A stretch of DNA of 64,000 nt, taken from positions 186,001 through 250,000 of the forward strand of contig NC_007799.1 of NCBI RefSeq assembly GCF_000013145.1. The letters are read 5' to 3'. This DNA comes from Ehrlichia chaffeensis str. Arkansas (GTDB taxonomy: Bacteria > Pseudomonadota > Alphaproteobacteria > Rickettsiales > Anaplasmataceae). Of this stretch, positions 51,967-59,487 are shown piece after piece; positions within the stretch are counted from its first letter, which is position 1; every line of letters begins with the position of its first letter. The notes beneath the pieces were generated by a model. It was given only the letters and a program-made list of their open reading frames with translations. It made no database searches and was not told where the DNA came from. A program made the translations under genes and the position numbers.

Positions 51967-53061
51967 TTATGGATAAATTATTCTCCGACTATGTGCGATT
52001 TCAGCTGCGTTAAGTATAAGTGATTCTACTGGTCCATGTTGTGTTATTAATGTAGATAGTGGCTCTGGTTGTTCTGTCGGGTGTGGTGATGTTGTTGCTT
52101 CTTGTGATCCTGAAGAGTGTCCTTCTGAAGGCGTAGCATATGTATCGCTACTGCTACATTCTTCTCCGTGACTTGTAGAATCACAAGTTTCTTCTTGTGG
52201 AACAGGAATATATTGTTGTTGTTGTCTGCTATTATACGCATCAGCAATGCAACTACAACATTTAGCAAAAAGGAATGCCACAATGTTAATCAATATTGTA
52301 GCAAGACGGTATACCATTGTACATGCTAAAATTCCTATGAATATTGGTGATAGCATAATTATAACAAAACATAGAGCTGCAGCTGATAGCTTTTTGCTGA
52401 CATACTGTAGATGATTCCTAGCAGAATCTGAAAGTCTGCGAAACGGATTTCTTACGCTAGGTGAAGGGAAGATTACATCAGAGTCTCCATAAACAGATAT
52501 ATCATCATATTCTGGCTCTTCTGGTAAAGGTTCCTGATTAGTACTGCGTGCATAATTACAAGATAGAGCCCAAGGAAGAATAAATGTCTCATTGAATATC
52601 ATCATAAACTGACGTAGCATCATTACTACTATACCGACAACTATGACTGGTACAAATAGTATAAGATAGAGATCTGTGACTAACATCAAGCATTGGTTAA
52701 GTATAGCTCTTTTCAAGTTTTTTGCATGTCTACTAAATACTGTTGATGGTCGGCCTCCCGGAACCGGACTACCGCCTTGTTGTTGTTCTGCTTCTTGTTG
52801 TTGTAGTATTACTTCTTGTCGTTCTGCTTGTTGTCGTAGCATTTCTTCTTGTTGTAGTGCTTGTTGTAGTAGTGCTGCTTGTTGTTGAGCTGCTGCTTGT
52901 TGTTGAGCTGCTTCTTGTTGTTGAACTTCTTGTTGTTGAACTTCTTGTTGTTGAACTTCTTGTTGTTGGTCTGCTTGTTGTTGGTCTGCTTGTTGTTGAA
53001 CTTCTTGTTGTTGATCTGCTTCTTGTTGTACAACAATACGTGGATCTGTTATGCTTCTCAC
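51967..53061 (-). CDS. Gln-rich repeat membrane protein
   Basis: 364 residues from GTG 53061, supported by GGAG 8 bases upstream. Residues about 10-95 are built of short Gln units (QQQEVQQQ, QQADQQQ, then QQQAALLQQAL) forming a likely long helix or coiled coil. Two hydrophobic regions follow: about 118-155 (LVTDLYLILFVPVIVVGIVV) and about 226-262 (AAALCFVIIMLSPIFIGILA), with an acidic loop (EPLPEEPEYDDISVYGDSD) between them. A Ser/Glu/Pro-rich tail ends in AHSRRIIYP. This layout (two TM segments) differs from the single-TM neighbours. No family recognised. Confidence 0.7.
   Translation of the reverse strand: MRSITDPRIVVQQEADQQQEVQQQADQQQADQQQEVQQQEVQQQEVQQQEAAQQQAAAQQQAALLQQALQQEEMLRQQAERQEVILQQQEAEQQQGGSPVPGGRPSTVFSRHAKNLKRAILNQCLMLVTDLYLILFVPVIVVGIVVMMLRQFMMIFNETFILPWALSCNYARSTNQEPLPEEPEYDDISVYGDSDVIFPSPSVRNPFRRLSDSARNHLQYVSKKLSAAALCFVIIMLSPIFIGILACTMVYRLATILINIVAFLFAKCCSCIADAYNSRQQQQYIPVPQEETCDSTSHGEECSSSDTYATPSEGHSSGSQEATTSPHPTEQPEPLSTLITQHGPVESLILNAAEIAHSRRIIYP
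52770..53036 (-). repeat. Short CAA-rich tandem repeats encoding poly-Gln units
   Basis: Repeats of 12-18 bp (forward-strand ACTTCTTGTTGTTGA and GTCTGCTTGTTGTTG variants) in frame in the Gln-rich gene. All six frames are open or nearly open here, producing false frames on the other strand. Confidence 0.8.
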
Positions 53062-53628
53062 TGTTATTCTCCATGAAAAAGATAGATAGAAATTATTTAA
53101 TTATAAACCGTTTACTGATTAAAAAACAAGTAAAAATTGTTAGAGTTGTATTTCGTATATATTATATGGTTATGATTATCTAGTTGATTTGATTGAGCTT
53201 ATGTTTGTGTAATAATTGTGGTGACTTGATCTGTAATTATAAGCTTATGTAAAGCTTATATCGTAAGAAAAAGAGTTGGTTTTGAAAAAAATTTTTTATT
53301 GTACTTCAAATTATTATTAATAGATAGGTGTGTTTTGTAAATCATATAGTGTATTTATGTAATAAATACATTGTAAGTTGATACCTAAGTATAAATATGC
53401 TGATGTGAATTACATGTTGTTTGTGAGCAAAAAATATCGTTATTATCATACTCTAAAAGAGCTTTTTCATGTTATTGTAAAACATAATAGCTACCATACT
53501 TAGATTGAGTACTACTTGATACTGCTCTTTTTCTAATATAGTAAGAGTTTATTTCTTGCTAGGTTTGAAAAATGTGTAATATAAGTTATATTCATTTTGA
53601 ATAATATGATAGCTGTACATTAGTTTCG
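53062..53628. other. Intergenic region with a paralogue scrap
   Basis: 567 bp. At 53501-53525 there are 25 bases identical to 55609-55633, inside the coding part of the 54692 gene (encodes AVSSSTQS). It is otherwise empty and looks like the remains of a decayed family member. Confidence 0.5.
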
Positions 53629-54198
53629 TTATTTATGTATAGAGCCGCTCTCTTGTGTATTTGTAGTGCAAACGTCTGTTAAGATTACAGATGGGTTTAC
53701 ATTATTATCCTCTTCATTCATCAGTCTAAGACTTCCATGCAACAACAGTGGTATTTCATCATCATCATCAAGGCCATTATTACTTTCAGTATCATTAGTA
53801 TCTGTGTTGCGTCCGTGTGTGTTTGTAACGTGAACCTCTGTTAAGTTGATAAGTGAGATTATGTTTTCTTCCTCTTCGTCATCTATTAGTGTAAGATGTG
53901 CATTCTCCAACAGTGGTATGTTCTCTTCACTGTCAAGGTCGGTATCACTATCACTATATCCAGTTTCAGTTTCAGTTTCACTATCAAGAAGTAAATTATT
54001 ATAAGGATCAGTGCGCGTTGGAAAAAACAACTTTACTACAGCAATCATAAAAACAACTATAAGAATAATACTATAGAATATCGTCGTTGCCATGTCTTCA
54101 GCAGTATCGCTGGAAGGAGTGGTAATATTCGATAATGTTCCCTGTGTTGTTGTCAGTGCTCCAGTAGGATTTGTTGTTAAGTTTGTTTCATTTGTCAT
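53629..54198 (-). CDS. Accessory single-pass membrane protein, acidic duplicated tail
   Basis: 189 residues. A Thr/Ser/Asn-rich N-terminus (MTNETNLTTNPTGALTTTQ, about 36 residues), one transmembrane helix (about 38-62, ATTIFYSIILIVVFMIAVVKLF), PTRTDP, then a strongly acidic tail. The tail contains two related units: IPLLENAHLTLIDDEEEENI..TEVHVTNTHGRNT and IPLLLHGSLRLMNEEDNN..TDVCTTNTQESGS. It has a promoter element in common with the next two genes. Function unknown. Confidence 0.75.
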   Translation of the reverse strand: MTNETNLTTNPTGALTTTQGTLSNITTPSSDTAEDMATTIFYSIILIVVFMIAVVKLFFPTRTDPYNNLLLDSETETETGYSDSDTDLDSEENIPLLENAHLTLIDDEEEENIISLINLTEVHVTNTHGRNTDTNDTESNNGLDDDDEIPLLLHGSLRLMNEEDNNVNPSVILTDVCTTNTQESGSIHK

Positions 54199-54691
54199 AA
54201 TCTTTTACTTAATTGAATGAATTAAGAGGTCTATTTACTAGAATTATTTATGCTAGTGACTTATGGATAACTTGATTAATACAAATGTATTCCATTTTTA
54301 GATAAGCACACCTGCAAATGATAACTTAATACTGTTAGTTAGTCAATTTTTTTATGATTTTAGTTCATATGAGCTGATAATATAACAAGGGCAATAACTT
54401 TCTATTGCATTTGGTTGTTTATGGTAGAAAAAGATAGCGTATATCTATATTACTCAAGTTTTTTGCAATAAAAGCTGGATCAATGAAGGCTTAAATAAAA
54501 AAGTGATAGTTAGTAGCATTATATTCTAAAAAGACTACATAATCATATGTTATAGAACATTGGGTTAATTTGTTTTCTTCATCTGGTTAAAAACTGTGTG
54601 ATATTATTAAAAATTACTAAGCTGGATAAAAGTAACGGATATAAAAATTTTAACCTATAATACGACGCAATTGTATTTAATTGTTTAGTTA
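54199..54691. other. Intergenic region with the shared promoter element
   Basis: 493 bp. The promoter-like element at 54318-54346 is in its right part; nothing else seen. Confidence 0.5.
54318..54346 (-). promoter_or_regulatory. Promoter of the 53629-54198 gene
   Basis: Reverse strand: TTGACT (54341-54346), 17-base spacer, TATCAT (54318-54323), followed by a conserved AGGTGTGCTT. An A-run lies upstream of the -35. Nearly the same element precedes two other accessory genes. Confidence 0.7.
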
Positions 54692-55750
54692 TTATAATTT
54701 AGTGACTTGATTGTCTCCATGAGATTGTACTGCATTGCTAGCTAATAAAGATAGATTTGTGCTAACTTCTTCATTTTCTTCATCTGAAGTAGAATGAGCA
54801 TCATTTTCGTTATGAAATTGTACTGAATTGCTGGTTAATAAAGATAGATTTATACTAGCTTCTTCATTTTCTTCATCTGAAGTAGGATGAGCATCATTTT
54901 CGTTATGAAATTGTACTGAATTGCTGGTTAATAAAGATAGATTTATACTAGCTTCTTCATTTTCTTCATCTGAAGTAGAATGAGCATCATTTTCATTATG
55001 AAATTGTACTGAATTGTTGGCTAATAAAGATAGATTTATACTAGCTTCTTCATCATCTTCACCTGAAGTAGAATGAGCATCATTTTCATTGTTTTCACTA
55101 TCAAGGTTAGATGAATGTGATGTACTATTATTTGATGCTAACGCTGAAGAATTACAAGATACATACCCTTCATCAATTGATGGATTTTGCCTTATTTGTT
55201 GTTGGTTATTATTAAATAGGGCACTCAATAGGACATAGAGTACAAAGACTATTGAAACAAAACATAGGAATGACATTAATCCAGTCTTAAAGTAGTCAGA
55301 GGGTTCTTTGAATAGGTAGGATGTGTTGCTTGTAGTGTTAAGTGTAAGGGTACTGTTTGTTGAATTTGTTGTAGGATATGTAGTGTTAGAAGTGAGTGGT
55401 GTAGTAGAATTTGTTGTGGATGCTGTTGTGGTTTCTATAGTAGTGTTGATAATACTATTTGATATTGTATTTAATGTGTAATTCACACCTTCTCTTATGT
55501 TGTTAGTAGTATTAGTTATTGTAGAAGTTATGGTAGAAGCGATATTACTTGTTGTATCTGCTATAGCTTGCGCTGTCTCACTAATAGCACTTGTTGTGTT
55601 GTTCATTATAGATTGAGTACTACTTGATACTGCATTTATTGTAGAACTAAGAAGTGTACTGTTTGTAGATGATGTGGTTACTGTAGCACTACTTGTTGTA
55701 CTGTTCATAGGATTTGTGGTTATTGAGGGAGGGGTAGTAGTATTGACCAT
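54692..55750 (-). CDS. Accessory single-pass membrane protein with 31-residue tail repeats
   Basis: 352 residues. The N-terminal half (1-150) is almost entirely Thr, Ser and Asn with a helical repeat-like pattern (SSSTQSIMNNTTSAISETAQ). One transmembrane helix lies at about 156-181 (TGLMSFLCFVSIVFVLYVLLSAL). The tail (about 222-344) is four copies of a 31-residue unit (NENDAHSTSDEENEEAS-INLSLL-SNSVQFH) and ends GDNQVTKL. The tail is homologous to the shifted-frame tail of the 56172-56898 gene. Function unknown. Confidence 0.78.
   Translation of the reverse strand: MVNTTTPPSITTNPMNSTTSSATVTTSSTNSTLLSSTINAVSSSTQSIMNNTTSAISETAQAIADTTSNIASTITSTITNTTNNIREGVNYTLNTISNSIINTTIETTTASTTNSTTPLTSNTTYPTTNSTNSTLTLNTTSNTSYLFKEPSDYFKTGLMSFLCFVSIVFVLYVLLSALFNNNQQQIRQNPSIDEGYVSCNSSALASNNSTSHSSNLDSENNENDAHSTSGEDDEEASINLSLLANNSVQFHNENDAHSTSDEENEEASINLSLLTSNSVQFHNENDAHPTSDEENEEASINLSLLTSNSVQFHNENDAHSTSDEENEEVSTNLSLLASNAVQSHGDNQVTKL
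54719..55090 (-). repeat. Four 93-bp tandem repeats in the tail
   Basis: Exactly four units of 93 bp (31 codons). The units at 54812-54904 and 54905-54997 are almost identical in DNA; the outer two have diverged. Copy number is likely to vary between strains. Confidence 0.85.
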
Positions 55751-56171
55751 AAAATATATATAAATAAATCTAATGACTTAATTAATAAGAGTGAAACATT
55801 GTCCAGTTTAGGATAAAAACACCTATTAATAAATAAGTTGATATTACTTAATTAGTCAATTTTTTATTATTTCAGTGAGTATGAGTTAACTATAGTAAGA
55901 TTTAATGGAAAATTATTTGTCATATATAGCTTTTGATAAGAGAAATTAAATTGGTAGAAGCTGTTAGTTATTTACAACATTGAAGTGTTGAAAAAAAAAA
56001 GATAATTTATTGTGTTTTAGTAGATAGGTTTATATGTATCTGTTGACTCAAATTTTTCGTGGTAAACAGCTAAATAATAATAGGGATATATTAGAACTAT
56101 ATATGTTCTACATCCTGAGGGAGCACTAGGTAGTTTACTTCCTCCTGAACTGTTGTAGAAATATATGTTAA
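55751..56171. other. Intergenic region with the shared promoter element
   Basis: 421 bp. The promoter-like element lies at 55831-55859, and the 3' part adjoins the end of the phase-variable gene. Nothing else seen. Confidence 0.45.
55831..55859 (-). promoter_or_regulatory. Promoter of the 54692-55750 gene
   Basis: Reverse strand: TTGACT (55854-55859), 17-base spacer, TTATTT (55831-55836), then AGGTGTTTTT. The -10 is weaker than in the two sister promoters. Confidence 0.6.
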
Positions 56172-56898
56172 TTATTGGGATTTACTTGCCCTATTATCGT
56201 GATACCGTTGTGTGTTGACCGCCTGTAATACTGTGCTTATTTCTTCGTGCTCATCTTCGTCTGATGAAGCGAAAATATCACTCTCATTGTTTTGGTCAGT
56301 TGTGTGAGAATGTGGTGTACGTAAAATTGGACCTTCTGGTTGTGAAGAGGGGGGGGGGGGTGAGTTCGTTGTTTGTATCATCATAGTCATGGAGTTGCAG
56401 TTCGAACTGCGATAGTGATTCTTCTAATGTCCCATCGCTGCTGTGCCGCAGCCTTCTGTGTCGACGATGTGCATTAGGTAAATAACAACAGTGATATATC
56501 ATCACTATTATTGCTGCTAACAACATTATTATAGAACAAGTAATAAGAAATGTTTGATCTTGTTCTGGTTGATTTGTTGTCGTATTAGCAGCATTTGTTG
56601 TAGTATTAAATATAGATTCAGTAATATTGCTTGATGTAGAATTATTTGTAGTGAAAGTGCCTGCTGTAGTGGAAGATGTTGGACTGCTTGTAGATTGTGT
56701 GACACTACTAGTAAAATTTTGAAATGCTGTACTTGCAGCTTCTGATGTAGCATTGACAATATCAGTAACTGTAGAAGAGATAGCAGAGCTTAGGTTTTCT
56801 GCTGTGGATTGAACGCTGCTTACAATTGTGCTTAATGGGGAAGTATTAGTAGGAGTGCCTTGTGTAGTTGTCGTGGCATTTGTTGTATTATTCACCAT
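56172..56898 (-). pseudogene. Phase-variable accessory membrane protein, out of frame at a C12 tract
   Basis: Start ATG 56898 (MVNNTTNATTTTQGTP), matching the starts of its neighbours rather than the ATG at 56976. Ser/Thr/Asn-rich N-terminus (1-115), transmembrane helix (about 119-141, FLITCSIIMLLAAIIVMIY), basic NAHRRHRRLRHS, then an acidic segment. At the C12 run (coding strand, 56349-56360) the frame as written continues to a stop at 56296 (200 residues, ending TTRRSNFTYTTFSHN). In the next frame the sequence continues PSSQPEGPIL...SSDEDEHEEIS and ends at 56172, and that end resembles the tail of the 54692 gene. With 11 or 14 C the product would be about 241 residues. It is better read as switched off or alternatively ended than as dead. 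Confidence 0.8.
56349..56360 (-). repeat. Poly-C tract (12 C on the coding strand)
   Basis: Twelve G on the + strand, at the exact point where the two overlapping frames of the gene meet. Confidence 0.9.
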
Positions 56899-56982
56899 AG
56901 TTTTCTTACCTGAATAATGATTATATACTTTAATTGATAAAAGAGAGATGTACTTTCTAGATTTATGTAAGTACACCTGTTG

Positions 56983-57011
56983 ATTGTAGGTTAGTACTGT
57001 TTGTTAGTCAA
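56983..57011 (-). promoter_or_regulatory. Promoter of the 56172-56898 gene
   Basis: Reverse strand: TTGACT (57006-57011), 17-base spacer, TACAAT (56983-56988), then AGGTGTACTT. An A7 run precedes the -35. It is the strongest of the three sister promoters by match to the sigma-70 consensus. Confidence 0.72.
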
Positions 57012-57292
57012 TTTTTTTATTTCAGTTCATATGAGTTGGTGATATAACAAGATTTGTGTTGAATCCTGATTTGCGTGTGTAATTCTATAATTATAGAAAA
57101 GTTATTAAAGTAATTCTTTTAATAGAAGCTTCAAAAGATGATTTTACTTAAAAGCATGTAATGCTTTATAAAATGTAATTCTTACTTTGTATTGCTGAAA
57201 CTGGAATATATGCTAACTAATAGGAGTAGGAGAATATTTTTAGAAAGAATCTGCATTTGTAGTGGTCATATAGTACAATGGATCTCTATTCT

Positions 57293-57554
57293 TATTCTAT
57301 GGAAGGAGTACAAGTGAATTTTTTCATGCTGTCATACTATTAGTTAGTGTTTTTATAATTATGTTATCAGATTTATTATTGATATATAAAATTTTTAGTA
57401 CTCTAAAAAATAGAATTGATGTGTAATATACACATCAAATCAACAAAAGGATCTTTATAGAAGATAATGAGAATAAGTGTAACATTAGAGATAATCTGAT
57501 TAAACCTATAGTATGATAGTATAAAAAATTCGCTTATACTCCTTCCATAGAATA
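57293..57554. repeat. Long imperfect palindrome (inverted repeat)
   Basis: Left arm 57293-57324 and right arm 57523-57554 are complementary at 30 of 32 positions. With one offset base the match continues inward for about 15 more (ATGCTGTCATACTAT against its partner). A smaller perfect 10-bp hairpin (TTGATGTGTA/TACACATCAA, 57416-57438) sits almost exactly at the centre. There is no coding frame and no transposase. Confidence 0.8.
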
Positions 57555-57777
57555 GATATTTATTGTATGAATGTATGTATAATGTTACTGTATAAAACTA
57601 TAAATTGTCTTTACTACCTTAACTATATAGAAACTAAGTAATATGTATCATACAGTATTTACTATGTTGTTTATATAACTAGCATTTACAATGATCTATA
57701 AGCTTGTCGTTAATCATACTTGTGATGTCATTTTTCATCGAAGCATTATAAGAACAGAATGAATAAAATTATCTACC

Positions 57778-58134
57778 TTATCTTCCTGAAGCGTTAGTAG
57801 AATTACTATTATTATGTCTTCTAGTGTTATTGTGTGGTGCATCTACATCTACTAATGCCATAACTTCTCTGTCAGTTAGCTCAGGTTCATAAAATGAGTC
57901 ATATAGTACATAGTTAGTAAAGTTAGTATGTCTTCTAATCTCAAAACTAGTACTACGAGATGGTGCAGTAGTACTTACTTGATTTTCTCTGTTCCTGTGC
58001 ATACGGCGACATATAATAATCATCAGTATAAATAAACACGTTATTGCTATAATGGGTGCATAGATTGTAACTGAGTTATCACTATTAGTACTATTGTTAC
58101 TTTGTGTAGAATTAGTTATGTTCGTATTATTCAT
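57778..58134 (-). CDS. Small accessory single-pass membrane protein
   Basis: 118 residues. N-terminus MNNTNITNSTQSNNSTNSDN with many N-x-S/T, one transmembrane helix (about 24-42, IYAPIIAITCLFILMIIIC), basic RRMHRNREN, then a mixed tail ending in Asn/Ser/Arg (NNTRRHNNSNSTNASGR). It has the same plan as the larger neighbours in miniature; no sister-type TTGACT promoter found upstream. Function unknown. Confidence 0.7.
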   Translation of the reverse strand: MNNTNITNSTQSNNSTNSDNSVTIYAPIIAITCLFILMIIICRRMHRNRENQVSTTAPSRSTSFEIRRHTNFTNYVLYDSFYEPELTDREVMALVDVDAPHNNTRRHNNSNSTNASGR

Positions 58135-58350
58135 AATTATATTAAAAAACTTAATTTTATATTTTTATTTATATAGGTTAATAAATTAAATTCAATATTT
58201 AAATATAAAAAAATCCTTCTGTAGTGAACTTTTTTTAATTATGGGTATATTTTGTTTTGTTGGTACTTTAGGAAATGAGTTAACGACTAAGTATATGATT
58301 AATGTTGTGATATTACAATGCAATAGTATGTAATGCACATCACGAGTATT
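58135..58350. other. Short gap before the 3'-end repeats
   Basis: 216 bp, AT-rich, upstream of the small membrane-protein gene; nothing recognised. Confidence 0.3.
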
Positions 58351-58662
58351 TTGTGTAAATAGTTAAAAAAGGTTCCTTTTATCTGCAAAAAGCCTACAGC
58401 ATGCTTGACGAGCTTAACTTTATGCTATGATCTACACCGTAAACAAAGTCATTAATAAGTCTGTTAATTGAGAGCCAGGTGTTCCGTTTGAAAGAATACT
58501 TCTTGTAAATAGCTATAAAGAAAAAAGATTCTTTTTATCTGTGAAAAGCCTACAACATGCTTGACGAGCTTAACTTTATACTATGATCTACACCGTAAAC
58601 AAAGTCATCAATAAGTCTGTTAATTGAGAGCTAGGTGGGTCGTTTGAAAAGAATATTTCGTG
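58351..58662 (-). repeat. Two tandem decayed copies of a gene 3' end
   Basis: Two copies of about 156 bp (about 58351-58506 and 58507-58662) of the last about 45 codons of the 58693-59487 gene. CATGCTTGACGAGC recurs at 58400, 58556 and, in the gene itself, 58715. In the coding sense the copies read LIDDFVYGVDHSIK-like peptides before a stop, against LLDDFVQSVDYGIA in the intact gene. They have no start codon and no full frame. Confidence 0.82.
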
Positions 58663-58692
58663 TAAATAGTTATAGAGAAAAAAAGGTTCTTT

Positions 58693-59487
58693 TTATCTGC
58701 GAAAAAATCTACCACATGCTTGACGAGCGTGAGCTATACCATAATCTACACTCTGAACAAAGTCATCTAGTAGGTCTGTTAATCGAGAGCTAGGTCCGTT
58801 TGAAAAATTGTACACAGGTGTAACCGAGTCGTTTGTTTCTATAACACGTGGTGAGCGACCGTGCCTAACATCTGTATTCTCATCGCATCTTACAGATACT
58901 GGTAGCACACTACCATCGTCAAACCTAATAACATCACCATGTTTTTTGTATCCCTTTTTTTTGTCGGAATTTTCTTCTGTTAATGGTATCTCTTCGTCTT
59001 GATGACGTTGATTGGCTCTTGTATGTTTTGAGTGAATACAGATAATAAATGCTAATAATAATAAGGAAAAAAAGAATATGCCTATGAGCGCTAAGGTGGT
59101 CTCCTGTTTGTTATCATTGGATGTTGTATTAGTAATACTAGTAGTATTTGTGATATTCCCTGTTGGTGAGGTTATTCCAGAGAATATTGTATTATGAATA
59201 TTGTTTGCGGTACTTGTTGCTGATTCTATAAAAGAACTGATACTTTCTGTGGAAGTTGTTATTATACTATTTGTTATGTTAGTAACGTTATTAAAAGCAT
59301 TGCTGGCTGTAGTTTCTATTGCTGAGGTTACTGCAGAGGTTGTTGTATTATAAATATTTGATGCGGTATTTGTTGTTGATTCTAGAATAGAACTGGTACT
59401 TTCTGCAGTAGCTGTTATTGTACCGTTTGTTGTGTTACTAGTAGTATTTAAAATACTACTAGCTACAGTCCCTAGTGTTGTTGGCAT
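58693..59487 (-). CDS. Accessory single-pass membrane protein with duplicated helical repeat
   Basis: 264 residues. N-terminal half rich in Thr, Ser, Asn and Ala. Two related units are visible (TAESTSSILESTTNTASNIYNTT and STESISSFIESATSTANNIHNTI) with hydrophobic residues every 3-4 positions, suggesting helix pairing. Transmembrane helix about 128-150 (TTLALIGIFFFSLLLLAFIICI), basic HSKHTRANQRHQ, then a charged tail (ENSDKKKGYKKHGDVIRFDDG) and a C-terminus LLDDFVQSVDYGIAHARQA ending CGRFFRR. The ATG start is clear. Its 3' end has been duplicated twice downstream. Function unknown. Confidence 0.75.
   Translation of the reverse strand: MPTTLGTVASSILNTTSNTTNGTITATAESTSSILESTTNTASNIYNTTTSAVTSAIETTASNAFNNVTNITNSIITTSTESISSFIESATSTANNIHNTIFSGITSPTGNITNTTSITNTTSNDNKQETTLALIGIFFFSLLLLAFIICIHSKHTRANQRHQDEEIPLTEENSDKKKGYKKHGDVIRFDDGSVLPVSVRCDENTDVRHGRSPRVIETNDSVTPVYNFSNGPSSRLTDLLDDFVQSVDYGIAHARQACGRFFRR

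Larger units (their letters stand above)
56899..57777. other. Intergenic region with promoter and large palindrome
   Basis: About 880 bp. It holds the promoter element at 56983-57011 and the long inverted repeat at 57293-57554, both listed separately. No gene is seen in it. Confidence 0.6.

Noticed and set aside
52743..53183. Val/Leu-rich + strand frame of 146 codons, and Asn/Lys- or Thr/Ser/Arg-rich - strand frames, over the Gln repeat.
   Set aside because: Low-complexity CAA repeats are open in every frame; only the Gln frame continues into membrane helices and has a ribosome-binding site.
57293..57554. Insertion sequence with terminal inverted repeats.
   Set aside because: No transposase, no target-site duplication seen, and a nested central hairpin; kept only as a palindrome.
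40194..59487. Prophage or integrative element.
   Set aside because: No integrase, phage structural gene, att-like repeats or tRNA junction; base composition matches the rest, and mfd lies inside it.
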